A stretch of 64,000 bases of DNA from Colwellia psychrerythraea (GCF_000764225.1 NZ_JQED01000017.1:62001-126000), one strand, 5' to 3'; counted from the first letter of the stretch, positions 46,856 to 56,867 are shown. Numbers and translations are program-made. Notes: generated by a model from the sequence alone, not told the origin.

Positions 46856-49054
46856 ATGACAACCTCAGGAAAATTGAAAGTTAAATTATTGCTAACAGCG
46901 GTTGGTTTAATTGCAGGTCTTAGCCTAGTAGCTCCAGTTATAGCGGTCGACTATTATGTTGCGACTAATGGTAATGACAATAATCAAGGAACTATAGACA
47001 AGCCACTTAAGAGTATTCAAGCGGCTGCAGATAAGATGAAAGCTGGCGATATTACTTATATCCGTAAAGGCCAATATTTTGAGCAAGTTAATCTGTCTGG
47101 AGTAGAGGGTAATAAAGAAAAACCTTTTGTATTTAAAGCTTACCAAGGTGAAAAAGTTACTTTAGATGGCACTATTGCTATCAAAAACAAGTGGCAAAAG
47201 CACAGCGGCCATATTTATAAAACAACCTTAGCTGAACCTGTTTGGCAGTTGTTTGTTAATGAAAAAAGTATGACATCAGCACGATGGCCAAACGGCAATT
47301 GGTATGATGGCTCGGTTTGGAATAAAAAACGCTCGATGATGTGGCCTGAAAAAGGTAAAGGAAAATTTGGTACCTTATATAATAAAGCGTTGAGTGATTT
47401 AGCCGTTGATTTAACGGGTGCGACTATCGTGGTTAATTCAGGCTCATTTAAAACCTACCAGAAAAAGATAACCGAACACAGAAAAGGGCAAGATCATTTT
47501 TCATATGACACCACTCAGACCAAAGTGCACTTTAGTTATAAAAACAAAATACATAAACATGGTTACTTTTTAGAGGGCAAATTAGCCTTACTCGACGAAG
47601 AAAATGAATGGTTTTATGATGTAAAAAGCAAGCAGCTTTATTTGTGGGCGGAGCAGGGTGTCAATCCTGAAATACTAAATATACGCGGCAAGGTGCAAAG
47701 TTACGCTTTGACCGTTAGACATTCAAAACATATCAATTTTCAAGGTATAAATTTTTTCGCTACGACTTTTAATATGACTCAAAGCAGTTTTATTAACGTG
47801 GAAGATAGCGAGCTAATGTACCCTTCTTATTCTAAACGAATGTTAGGGGATAATTCACCGATTGAAGTCACTAAGATGCTGGTTCAAAAAGAGCACAGTC
47901 TTAGCAACAATCAATTAAAAAACTGTAAAATTGCCTATACGGATGGTCCTGCTATTGAGATGAACGGCACAGGTAATCGGGTAGAAAACTGTTATATGCA
48001 TAACATTGATTACAGTTGTACTTATAAAGGCGGCTACACCTTAAATATGGTTGATGCTAAAGAGTTAATATTTAGACGAAACACTATTCATACCACGGGC
48101 TGTTCAGAGCTATTTAAAGCTGGCGTAAGAAATCATATTGAGTTGAATGACTTATCTGATTCAGGGCACATACAAAATGATGGCTCAATGATTCAGTTAA
48201 GTGTCAAACAACAAGATAATGGCATAGTTCGCTATAACTGGGTTCATGACAGCATTAAACAAGGCATTCGCTTTGATAATATGAACATACCTAATTCACC
48301 ATACGGCAGAAATGGTCAAGTTTCTCATAATGTGTCTTGGCAGACCGATCGTATGTTTTTTAAGGGTGATAACCATTTTGTCTTTAATAACTTAAGCTTT
48401 GATAGTCATCAAAATGACTTAATTGTCAGCAGTAATAAGGCAATTCAAGGACATAATCATAAAACAATCACTCGCAACAATATTAGTAATAAATTTTCAG
48501 GTCACAGAACTAAGCCTCGCCAAAACTATCCTGTACCGGGCATTGTTGATCATAACTGGGATGGTGTATCGCTAGGTCTAGATGTTCGCTCACAATTACG
48601 TGATGTTGATAATTTAGATTTTCGCCCAAAAGCAAATTCATCTTTGATTGATGCGGGAGCAAATATTAAAGGAAAAACGGGTGTCTTTCTTGGCAAAGCA
48701 CCTGATATTGGACCTTATGAGTTTGGCGCTTTAGATTACTGGATTCCGGGATTTCAAGACAGAAAAACCTCAAAACCTGTGCCTCCAATTTTAGCTACTA
48801 ACGTTAAGCTAGATGCTGATTTAATGTGGTTAAATGCTTATAAATCAGCATCTCAACAAGTCTATTTTGGTGAGGATTTCAGTGCCGTTAAGCAAGCAAA
48901 CAATAAATCACCGCAATATCAGGGGGAATTTCAACACAATATTTTTACCCCAAAAGCACTCAAAGCCGGAAAAACTTATTATTGGCGAGTTGATGCTTTA
49001 CGCGAAGGTAAAATGATTAAAGGTGAAGTTTGGTCGTTTACGGTCATGCAATAA
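46856..49054 (+). CDS. Secreted right-handed beta-helix protein with C-terminal Fn3-like domain
   Basis: 732 residues. A signal peptide (about 1-30) is followed by the common beta-helix start DYYVATNGNDNNQGTIDKPL and then SIQAAADKMKAGD, a long helix (about 130-590), and a C-terminal Fn3-like domain (about 650-730, YYWRVDALREGKMIKGEVWSF). I cannot assign a CAZy family. It is a clear paralogue of the dockerin protein at 57441-59921: both share WQLFV, ARWPN, an NEWFYDVKSKQLYLW-type block and YNWVHDSIKQGIRFD. A lyase or glycosidase acting on the locus polysaccharide is likely. It lies 3 bp after the second sulfatase. Confidence 0.75.
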   Translation: MTTSGKLKVKLLLTAVGLIAGLSLVAPVIAVDYYVATNGNDNNQGTIDKPLKSIQAAADKMKAGDITYIRKGQYFEQVNLSGVEGNKEKPFVFKAYQGEKVTLDGTIAIKNKWQKHSGHIYKTTLAEPVWQLFVNEKSMTSARWPNGNWYDGSVWNKKRSMMWPEKGKGKFGTLYNKALSDLAVDLTGATIVVNSGSFKTYQKKITEHRKGQDHFSYDTTQTKVHFSYKNKIHKHGYFLEGKLALLDEENEWFYDVKSKQLYLWAEQGVNPEILNIRGKVQSYALTVRHSKHINFQGINFFATTFNMTQSSFINVEDSELMYPSYSKRMLGDNSPIEVTKMLVQKEHSLSNNQLKNCKIAYTDGPAIEMNGTGNRVENCYMHNIDYSCTYKGGYTLNMVDAKELIFRRNTIHTTGCSELFKAGVRNHIELNDLSDSGHIQNDGSMIQLSVKQQDNGIVRYNWVHDSIKQGIRFDNMNIPNSPYGRNGQVSHNVSWQTDRMFFKGDNHFVFNNLSFDSHQNDLIVSSNKAIQGHNHKTITRNNISNKFSGHRTKPRQNYPVPGIVDHNWDGVSLGLDVRSQLRDVDNLDFRPKANSSLIDAGANIKGKTGVFLGKAPDIGPYEFGALDYWIPGFQDRKTSKPVPPILATNVKLDADLMWLNAYKSASQQVYFGEDFSAVKQANNKSPQYQGEFQHNIFTPKALKAGKTYYWRVDALREGKMIKGEVWSFTVMQ

Positions 49055-49130
49055 AAACTAAGAAAAATAATTGTCCGCAGCACAGTAACAAGTGTTGAGA
49101 ATTTTAATTAATTAAGTAATTGGAAGTATT

Positions 49131-51458
49131 ATGATAAAGAAACTGTTTTCACCTGCAATACTGGTTACGGTATGTACAAGTGCTTTGCTGGCGGCTTGTA
49201 ATCAAACCCCTGAAGAAAGCGAGCAATCTTCCCGCGGTCTTGAGTTATATGTTTCACCGCAAGGGCAGCAAGGTGCTTTGGGTACGCAAGCAGCACCTTT
49301 TAAAACCATTGCTGGCGCTAGAGATGCTATTCGTCAATTAGACGATCTTCAACGACAACAAGACATAACCGTTTGGCTTCGTGGTGGCACCTATACGTTG
49401 AATGAAACCTTAGTGCTAAATCGACAAGATGGTGGTCAAGGTGATAATTTTGTAAATTATCGAGCCTACCCTGAAGAAACAGCTATTATCTCCAGTGGTA
49501 AAGCTGTAGTAGGTTGGAGCAAGCTATCAACGGAAGTTGAAGGTTTACCAGAAATTGCCAAAAATAAAGTGTGGGTTGCCGATGTTACTCGAGCAGAGTT
49601 TGGTCGTTTTACGGCCTTATTTACAGGTGACAAACGTTTACCACGTGCTCGCAGTGATCGTTTTGATGGTATAAAACCTACTGGCTATGAAATAGCTGAC
49701 TCGCGCAATGTTATGCATAAGAAAGACCGTCACCTTTTAAAAGAAATCCGATATGTTGAAGGAGCTCCTATTCGTGATTGGAAAAACCTTGATGATATCG
49801 AAGTCTTTTTCAACCCAGTTCCTTGGGCATTAAATTTTATCCCCTTAGAAGCAATTGACTTAAAACAGCAACTACTAACGCTTAAGTATGAAGCTAATGC
49901 GCCAGCATTTTCACAAAATAGCCCATGGGCAATTATTGAAAATGCGGTTGATTTTATCGATGAAGCAGGGGAGTGGGCGCATAATAGTCTCACAGGAAAG
50001 TTGTATTACTGGCCACATGATAATAAAAAGCCCAGTGATATTACTATTCCTCAGTTAAAGGAACTCGTTCGCGTTGAAGGTGACATTGACTATGATGGCC
50101 CCGTTGATCAGCCGGTTAAAAATATTAGCTTTGAAGGGCTTACTTTTACACAAGCTAAACGTTCAACTTGGTCCAAAGATCATAAGGGGTGGGGCATACA
50201 GCATGACTGGGACACTTTTGATACAGGTAATGCCATGTTACGCTTTCGTGGTGCAGAGAATATGCAAGTACTTGCTAACCATTTTACTAATTCTGCCGGT
50301 TCAGCTATTCGTTTAGATTTACATGCACAAAACATCACTATTAAAGATAACTTAATTGATTATGTTGGTCACATGGGGGTTCTACTTGCAGGTTACGGTC
50401 CTGGTATTAAGGATGTAAATCACCACAATACTATTACTAATAATATTATCCATCATGTTGGTGAAATTATTTGGCATGGTCATGCTATTTTTGCATGGCA
50501 AAGTGGGAGTAATGTCATTTCGAATAACTGGATTCATCATGTACCACGCAAGGCTGTAGGTGTTGCTGGCCCGCGCGTGCAAATATTAATGAAGAAAAAT
50601 GAAGACTTTGATGAAGCAGCGAAAACTATTCGTTGGAATGAAATTGATTTAGATGTTGAATATAGTGATGATACCCAAGCTCATTTTATGCCGTATTTAC
50701 ATGCTAAAAATAACATTATTGAAAATAACAAAGTAACTAAAACCTTATTACAATTACATGATGGCGCATCTATTAATGTTTCTGGTGCAGGTGAAGGCAA
50801 TATCATCCGTCATAACTATATATACGATGTTGATTATATTGGTGCGCGTACCGATGATTGGCAACGTGGTACAGTTACTACACAAAATATTTTTGAAAAT
50901 GCCGGCACAGGAATTGTGCATAAAGATTATAACCACATTACTAATAACATATTCATCAATACTAATGGTGAAGCAATTCGAATGCGTGCTTTCCCACGCC
51001 AATACTTTAAGCCGGATTCTGTTATTCAACATAACATTTTCACCCAAGGTCGAAGACCACCTTATGGTGCGCGTGACTTGTGGAATACCACGGAATTTTT
51101 TGCGACTAAACGAGGTACTAAACCAATACCATACGAGTATTCATTAGATTTTAATACTTATGCATTTAGTGGTGCAGATAAGTTTTTGCAAAGTCATAAA
51201 CAAAATGGAGTAGAAGCAAATTCCATTGCTACTGAACAGCAGCAGTTTATAGATGTTGAAAACAAAGACTATCGATTAGTAACAGGTGCGAAAGCATTAG
51301 AAACAGGTTTTAAACCCTTTGATGTTTCTATGGACTCTTTTGGTGTAACTAAGGACTATCCTAAGCATTTATTAGCATTAGATCGTGACACCATGCAATG
51401 GGGTGGTGAAACAATTCTTCATGGTGGTTTAGAAGGTGTGCAAAAAAACGTGCATTAA
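49131..51458 (+). CDS. GH141-like beta-helix lipoprotein
   Basis: 775 residues with a lipoprotein signal (LLAAC, Cys23). The mature start LELYVSPQGQQGALGTQAAP and then PFKTIAGARDAIRQL, WLRGGTYTLNETLVL, and further segments YRAYPEETAIISSGK and GLTFTQAKRSTWS follow the beta-helix family GH141, which includes alpha-L-fucosidase and xylanase activities. Assignment is by pattern, without residue-level proof. In a locus with sulfatases and a GH29 fucosidase, a fucosidase or endo-acting role on a fucose-containing glycan is plausible. GGAAG precedes the ATG. It ends the plus-strand operon. Confidence 0.72.
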   Translation: MIKKLFSPAILVTVCTSALLAACNQTPEESEQSSRGLELYVSPQGQQGALGTQAAPFKTIAGARDAIRQLDDLQRQQDITVWLRGGTYTLNETLVLNRQDGGQGDNFVNYRAYPEETAIISSGKAVVGWSKLSTEVEGLPEIAKNKVWVADVTRAEFGRFTALFTGDKRLPRARSDRFDGIKPTGYEIADSRNVMHKKDRHLLKEIRYVEGAPIRDWKNLDDIEVFFNPVPWALNFIPLEAIDLKQQLLTLKYEANAPAFSQNSPWAIIENAVDFIDEAGEWAHNSLTGKLYYWPHDNKKPSDITIPQLKELVRVEGDIDYDGPVDQPVKNISFEGLTFTQAKRSTWSKDHKGWGIQHDWDTFDTGNAMLRFRGAENMQVLANHFTNSAGSAIRLDLHAQNITIKDNLIDYVGHMGVLLAGYGPGIKDVNHHNTITNNIIHHVGEIIWHGHAIFAWQSGSNVISNNWIHHVPRKAVGVAGPRVQILMKKNEDFDEAAKTIRWNEIDLDVEYSDDTQAHFMPYLHAKNNIIENNKVTKTLLQLHDGASINVSGAGEGNIIRHNYIYDVDYIGARTDDWQRGTVTTQNIFENAGTGIVHKDYNHITNNIFINTNGEAIRMRAFPRQYFKPDSVIQHNIFTQGRRPPYGARDLWNTTEFFATKRGTKPIPYEYSLDFNTYAFSGADKFLQSHKQNGVEANSIATEQQQFIDVENKDYRLVTGAKALETGFKPFDVSMDSFGVTKDYPKHLLALDRDTMQWGGETILHGGLEGVQKNVH

Positions 51459-51887
51459 AGCCTAGGCATTAGCTGATAATTTATATCATTTGTCAGTTAA
51501 TAAGGCTGATGTCTACTCAGCGCTTTTATTTACAGCAGACTCATTTTGCTACAGGAGTAAAATGAGTCAACTCAAACTTGCTTAGAAGACCTGCAAAAGA
51601 AGTATATATCTTAAATTTTCAATCATATGACTTGGCAATAACAATCTTATTGAAAGAATTTATTCTGAAACCAGATACTAGATACAAGATCGTCACTGCC
51701 TCTTTCATTTAGTATTGAATACTTTGGTGTGTTCGGTGGTGTTTGAACAATCTCAGTAGTCTAGCTACTTGTGATAGAAATATAAGTATAACACTCTATT
51801 ATTTAACTTGTTCAAGATGTTTTTTTTATATAAAAAGCTGATTTTGTTTCTTTGATGTAACTGTGTTATTCAATTGAGGATTAATAA
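51459..51887. other. Intergenic region before the GH29 gene
   Basis: 429 bp without a supportable gene. A perfect hairpin, GACTCATTTT (51538-51547) with AAAATGAGTC (51559-51568), may end the upstream operon although no T-run follows. The remainder is AT-rich and should contain the fucosidase promoter. Confidence 0.55.
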
Positions 51888-53747
51888 ATGTTTAGGTTAT
51901 TCAAAACTGCTTTACTCGCGAGTCTTTTAAGTTTTTTGTCGATACCAATATTTGCTGTTGAGACAAATCAGATGCGTCCAACTATTGCTGAAAAAATGCA
52001 AAAAGTTGAAATAGAGTCTGCGATCAAAAAATGGCAAGCCATGCGTTTTGGCTTATTTATTCATTTTGGTGCATACGCTGATTTGGGCGGTATTTGGCAA
52101 GGGAGGCAAATAGAAAAACTAGGTGAACAAATTCAGCGCCATGCTGATATTTCTCAGCATGATTATCAAAAAGTGGTTAAAAACTTTAACCCAAGTAATT
52201 TTGATGCTGATGCCATTGTGAAACTCGCTAAACATGCTGGCATGCGTTATATCGTATTAACTACCAAGCATCATGACGGTTTCTCCATGTTTGAGTCCCA
52301 ACATACCGATTTTGATATTGTTGATTATACCCCTTATAAAAAAGACTTATTAAAAGCGTTAGCTGAGGCGACTAAACGACATGGTTTAAAACTTGGCTTA
52401 TATTATTCAACACCCGACTGGCATTTTAATGGACCATACCCTGAACGTAACCCTAGTGATGGCAAGATCAGTGTCTTTGGTAAAGTATCAAAAGCAAATG
52501 AAGACTTCCAAGTAGCGCAGCTTGAAGAGTTAATGACTAATTACGGTGATATTGTTGAAGTGTTTTTTGATATGGGGGAGCCTACACTGGAGCAGAGCAA
52601 ACGTTTTCGAGAGGTAGTGAAAAAGTATCAACCTAATGCACTCATCAATGGTCGAATTATGAATAATCAAGGAGACTTTTTGACCATGCCGGACAACCAT
52701 GTGCCAGATTCTCCTATTACGGATTATCCATGGGAAACTCCGGGCACTTTCTATCATACATGGGGTTATAAGTCTTGGGTCAAAGGGTTACCCCTAGAAA
52801 CTCAGATTACTGCTCAAGTACGTAAATTATCCGATATTGCTAGTATGGGAGGAAATTTTCTACTCAATATTGGTCCTAAAGGAGATGGCAGTATTTTAGC
52901 GTACGAACAAGATGTTTTAGTTGGCATTGGAAAATGGTTAGATAAAAACAGTGCCGCGATTTTTGATACTGGCTTAAATCCTTTTCTGAAATTGGACTGG
53001 GGACAAGTGTCAACAAAAAACAAGTCGCTTTATTTGCACATCCACCATTGGCCATTAGGCAATAAATTAGTATTGCCTGGTTTGGTAAATAAGGTGAAAC
53101 AAGTCAGCTTGCTAACTGATAGTAATAATAAATTATTATTCACTCAGCAACAGGATGACGTCATTATTGATTTAACGTCTAGCAAACAAGACCCTTATTT
53201 AACTATCTTAAAGTTAGATTATCATGGCGGTTTGAAAATAGTGCCTAGACATAGCTCAGTCAATGAAAAGGGTATTATTATCTTGACCGGAGAACAAGCA
53301 ACTAAGCAAGAAAAGTTTGGTAAGGAAAGTTACCGATCTATGCTAAAAGATTTCTCTCGCCGTTGGTATGTAAAGGTGCCAACTGCAGGTAGCTATCAAG
53401 TAAAAATAAGCTACAAAATGCACTTTAAAGAGAAAGATTTTATTTTGATGAGCCCCAATGATGAATTGGCTTTTAGCCTTAAAGGCCAGAAAGGAACAGC
53501 GGAAAATTCTCAGGTATTCGATGGAAATGAAGAGACTTTTGAAACCACCAATAATGTCGGCAAAAATTATCATAGTATCATTGGTAATTTACACTTTAGT
53601 GCAGCAGGTATTCAAAAAGTTACTTTAAAGCAAGGACAGCTCTTCGAACTAAAAGCGAGTACTAATGCATTTAAGGCTCAAGATCAGCGCTATCGAGCAA
53701 TGAATATAGAGATAGATTCAATAGAGTTACTTACACCAAAAAATTGA
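51888..53747 (+). CDS. GH29 alpha-L-fucosidase
   Basis: 619 residues with a signal peptide (about 1-24). The GH29 barrel (about 45-350) starts with WQAMRFGLFIHFGAYADLGG and contains YIVLTTKHHDGFSMF, LKLGLYYSTPDWHF and the nucleophile-region EVFFDMGEP. C-terminal beta-sandwich domains (about 370-619) may bind carbohydrate. It removes terminal alpha-L-fucose with retention of configuration, probably in the periplasm after import. A good GAGG site precedes the ATG at 51888. It is the clearest evidence that the target glycan contains fucose. Confidence 0.9.
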   Translation: MFRLFKTALLASLLSFLSIPIFAVETNQMRPTIAEKMQKVEIESAIKKWQAMRFGLFIHFGAYADLGGIWQGRQIEKLGEQIQRHADISQHDYQKVVKNFNPSNFDADAIVKLAKHAGMRYIVLTTKHHDGFSMFESQHTDFDIVDYTPYKKDLLKALAEATKRHGLKLGLYYSTPDWHFNGPYPERNPSDGKISVFGKVSKANEDFQVAQLEELMTNYGDIVEVFFDMGEPTLEQSKRFREVVKKYQPNALINGRIMNNQGDFLTMPDNHVPDSPITDYPWETPGTFYHTWGYKSWVKGLPLETQITAQVRKLSDIASMGGNFLLNIGPKGDGSILAYEQDVLVGIGKWLDKNSAAIFDTGLNPFLKLDWGQVSTKNKSLYLHIHHWPLGNKLVLPGLVNKVKQVSLLTDSNNKLLFTQQQDDVIIDLTSSKQDPYLTILKLDYHGGLKIVPRHSSVNEKGIIILTGEQATKQEKFGKESYRSMLKDFSRRWYVKVPTAGSYQVKISYKMHFKEKDFILMSPNDELAFSLKGQKGTAENSQVFDGNEETFETTNNVGKNYHSIIGNLHFSAAGIQKVTLKQGQLFELKASTNAFKAQDQRYRAMNIEIDSIELLTPKN

Positions 53748-53979
53748 TTTTTGTTTCTATTAAAGCTTTGGCTAGACGGCTAAGAAGTTACCCAATACAG
53801 ACAGTCTCAATATTTTTGAACTGAGCTAAAGTTTCACTGGTTTAATCATTTCATTGATCAATTGATGCGTAATAATTGATTGTATTCATACTGGCTTGCA
53901 ATAGTGTTTTGATTGCTACTAGCGAAAAAGTATCTTTAAACTGGGTGATCATTATTGACATTTTTTCTTACCTATTATA

Positions 53980-54004
53980 GTGTTTGTTATAAATAAAGGT
54001 CACT
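53980..54004 (+). promoter_or_regulatory. Shared PUL promoter motif, copy C
   Basis: A 25-bp block whose right half is ATAAATAAAGGTCACT lies about 50 bp before the DUF3083 gene. It matches copy B at 20 of 25 positions, including GTGTTT on the left and AAAGGTCACT on the right. Confidence 0.45.
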
Positions 54005-54053
54005 ATTGGTGCTTGTAGCATTTATCAATATTAATATAATATGTGAGGGTAAT

Positions 54054-55178
54054 ATGAAAAGAGCTAGTTCAATAGTAAGAAAACATCGAGCATCAGAAAA
54101 AGTATATGTACCTGCCAATGCTCGCGATAACCACTATATTATTGCTGAGATGCCACTAACTGATACGCTGATTAAGCTAATGGGTGAAGAAATAAAATTA
54201 TCATCTGATCAACCTTATCTGAAGTTTTATCAGAGCTTAGCCAAATTGGTTTGGGATGTGGTCGAAGAGTGCAATATCGAACATGCTAATTTTGTTGCTA
54301 ATAATCGTTTAGTACGTGTAAGAAATAGTGATGAACAACAGGTTTTACACACAGATAAACAATCCTTTTTCTTTTATAACCCTATGAATAATAGCACTTT
54401 CAAGGGCTATTTTGATGGTGCAATACGGTCTAATAAAGTTAAATTTTTGTTTTTAGCGACCGGTGAAAACCTGCGTGAAGGTGCGGCTAAGTTTCATCAA
54501 AAAGTTTATAAAGCGGTAAGAGAAATATCTCAACGTATTGGTCTTAAACAAGGTGAGTTGAAAGTGCGTGATCATCAGCACCTTACGTATGATATTTTTG
54601 CCAGAGAGAAAGGGAGTAGAGAAAGTATTAGTCATACTTTTCGTGAAATCTCGACTCGCTATTTACAGCAAGAGGTAGTGATTGAGGGCGATTATAGTGC
54701 CGTAACCTATGCTGTAGTTAGTGTGCCTATGACGAGACGTTTGTTAAAAGGCACAGAAATAGACTATGAAGATAATAAGCCCTTTTCATTGTTGTATGAA
54801 AAAATTTACCAGGCTTTTACTGAGTCAAATTTAAAAAATCATATTAACCGTGCGACTATGATAGCTAACGGTTTATCCCCCATTGTTCGTTATGATGAAA
54901 ATGAAAGAGTTATCGTTAATGGGGACATTATTTCGCTAGGTTATAACCCAAGTGATGCAAGCGGCAAGATTAATTGTCAATGGGAAGCTGAAAAGTTAGT
55001 TGACACAATTCGGTTGGTCTTTTTTGCTACAGATTTAGATCAAAGCCACAAGACCTACGGCAAGTTTGTTAATCAAGTTGTCAAGTCTGTAGAAAATATG
55101 GCAGAAATACTTGATTGGAAAAGAGATAAAGATTATATGCTTATGCGCATGAATCAACAACTTGTTCGGCGAATCTAG
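54054..55178 (+). CDS. DUF3083-family protein
   Basis: About 374 residues, apparently cytoplasmic (no signal peptide or membrane helix). I recognise it as the DUF3083 family of marine gammaproteobacteria from ATMIANGLSPIVRYDENE, VKVRDHQHLTYDIFARE-type and DTLIKLMGE blocks; its function is unknown. The frame opens at a TTG at 54006, but GAGGGTAAT before the ATG at 54054 decides the start. It lies inside the polysaccharide locus and has the shared promoter motif upstream, which links it to the locus, but no enzymatic role can be read. Confidence 0.7.
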   Translation: MKRASSIVRKHRASEKVYVPANARDNHYIIAEMPLTDTLIKLMGEEIKLSSDQPYLKFYQSLAKLVWDVVEECNIEHANFVANNRLVRVRNSDEQQVLHTDKQSFFFYNPMNNSTFKGYFDGAIRSNKVKFLFLATGENLREGAAKFHQKVYKAVREISQRIGLKQGELKVRDHQHLTYDIFAREKGSRESISHTFREISTRYLQQEVVIEGDYSAVTYAVVSVPMTRRLLKGTEIDYEDNKPFSLLYEKIYQAFTESNLKNHINRATMIANGLSPIVRYDENERVIVNGDIISLGYNPSDASGKINCQWEAEKLVDTIRLVFFATDLDQSHKTYGKFVNQVVKSVENMAEILDWKRDKDYMLMRMNQQLVRRI

Positions 55179-55343
55179 TTTGGCTTTTCACTACGTACAC
55201 AGGTTTTCATGTGCAGGAATGTGGATACTAGTAGCTTGAGTAAAACGTTATAAAAATAGCATAAAATTATGAAACAATTGTACGGTATTGAGATTGACTA
55301 CAATTGCACTTGGTTAGATAGGTAAATGGGCAGAGCGTAAAAG

Positions 55344-56342
55344 ATGACTGAAAAGAATTCATTTCCAAAAGTAATATTTGGTACTAGCAGTTTAGGTAAT
55401 TTATTTGTTGAGTTAGACAGTGTGACTAAAAATCAGCTGGTGAAAGCGGCAGTGGAGAGTAGTCCTAATACTCCTGTGTTTGATAGCGCAGGTAAATATG
55501 GTGCTGGTTTGGCATTAGAGTCGTTAGCAGCAGGCCTTAAGGCGCAAGGAGTCTCTCCTAGTGCTGTGAAAATTAGTAACAAGCTTGGCTGGAAGCGCGT
55601 GCCATTAAAAACTTCTGAACCTACCTTTGAACCAGGAGCATGGATAAATCTGAAACACGATGCGGTACAAGATATTTCATATCAAGGCATACTTGACTGT
55701 TACCAACAGGGTAATGAGTTGCTCGGTGATTATGAGGCAAAAATTGTTTCTATTCATGATCCTGATGAATACCTTGCTCGTGCCGAAAATAAAGCTGATT
55801 TAGTAAAGCGAGAACAAGACATTCTTGATGCGTATAAAGCGCTGATAGAACTTCGCGATGCAGGTAAAGTCGACTCAGTTGGTGTTGGCGCAAAAGATGT
55901 CAGTATTATCGACTTTATCAGTGATCATATCCAACTTGATTGGGCTATGTTTGCTTGCTCGGTAACACCGTATACGCATGAAGCATCGACAATATTGCTG
56001 TTAAAGAAATTAAATAAGCAAGGTGTTAAAGTGATTAATTCAGCAGTATTCAATGCAGGCTTTTTGATTGGAAGTGATAACTTTGATTATAAAAAAATAA
56101 GTAGAGAAACACATGCCAAAGAATTTGCCTGGCGAGATAAATTTAATGCTTTGTGTGAAGAGTTCGAAATAAAACCAGCAGAGGCGTGTGTGCAATTTTC
56201 ATTTTTATTTGATGGGATTGTATCGATAGCCTTGAATTCTAGCTCACCTAAAAGGATTAAGAGTAATATCTTATTAGCAGAAGCGAAGGTTCCAGATAAA
56301 TTCTGGCAAGCGATGAAAAGTCATGGGTTAATTTCAATATAG
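55344..56342 (+). CDS. Aldo/keto reductase, L-fucose dehydrogenase-like
   Basis: 332 residues, a TIM-barrel aldo/keto reductase of the group containing D-threo-aldose 1-dehydrogenase and L-fucose dehydrogenase. The catalytic region has DSAGKYGAGLALESLAAGL (Tyr in KYG) and KISNKLGW (Lys), and VSIHDPDEYL and VGVGAKDVSIIDF follow. It would oxidise L-fucose to L-fucono-lactone with NAD(P), the first step of the non-phosphorylated fucose route. This fits the fucosidase upstream. Cytoplasmic; no export signal. Confidence 0.82.
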   Translation: MTEKNSFPKVIFGTSSLGNLFVELDSVTKNQLVKAAVESSPNTPVFDSAGKYGAGLALESLAAGLKAQGVSPSAVKISNKLGWKRVPLKTSEPTFEPGAWINLKHDAVQDISYQGILDCYQQGNELLGDYEAKIVSIHDPDEYLARAENKADLVKREQDILDAYKALIELRDAGKVDSVGVGAKDVSIIDFISDHIQLDWAMFACSVTPYTHEASTILLLKKLNKQGVKVINSAVFNAGFLIGSDNFDYKKISRETHAKEFAWRDKFNALCEEFEIKPAEACVQFSFLFDGIVSIALNSSSPKRIKSNILLAEAKVPDKFWQAMKSHGLISI

Positions 56343-56811
56343 TCAGCTACTCTAACCTTATTTTTTAGTATAGCCCTTACTCCGATAAGTGAAGGGTTAT
56401 ATGTTTTGTATTTTCCCTCGTTTATTAACCCTTGGCGTCAAGTACCACTGAGTTATAAGTAGTTGACGCTAACAGGCTAACTTCCAGCATGCTAGTGCTG
56501 CCAAATCATCCAGCGTCGACAATTCTCTTCAATTCTAGTTCAATGTTAAGCAGAGCACTTTGCTTTTGAACCACGAAAGCAAGGCTGTTAATTTAGGTAT
56601 ATATCTCGTTGTCTGACTTTAGATAAACCTAATGATGAAACTCATCTTATGATGCCGCTTTAATCGTTATCTGGCATATGCCGCTAATGCTTTTGTATGA
56701 ATGTAGATCTTAACTACAGGCCTTATGATGTAGAGTCATTTGGTCACATGAATTATGTCGGATAGAGCGAAATAGCTTATGCCGTAGATTATTAAGGCTT
56801 ATCTAATGACT
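56343..56811. other. Intergenic spacer with possible mobile-element remnant
   Basis: About 470 bp without a supportable gene. The right part after the reductase gene has an imperfect hairpin near 56370-56405 (CCCTT/AAGGG). Further on, GTTGACGCT near 56462 and AGCGTCGAC near 56512 form an inverted pair (one mismatch), and a small GCGTCAA copy stands near 56437. The rest has scattered stops in all frames. It may be a decayed insertion or simply spacer. Confidence 0.35.
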
Positions 56812-56843
56812 AAAAAAAGCAGTGCTTTTAAAGCACTGCTTTT
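56812..56843 (-). terminator. Rho-independent terminator after the PEP-CTERM gene
   Basis: GCAGTGCTTT (56819-56828) and AAAGCACTGC (56830-56839) form a perfect 21-base palindrome. On the minus strand it runs into seven U residues (56812-56818), closing the unit of the dockerin and PEP-CTERM genes. Confidence 0.9.
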
Positions 56844-56867
56844 GAGTTTTACTTTTTATGTAAATAA

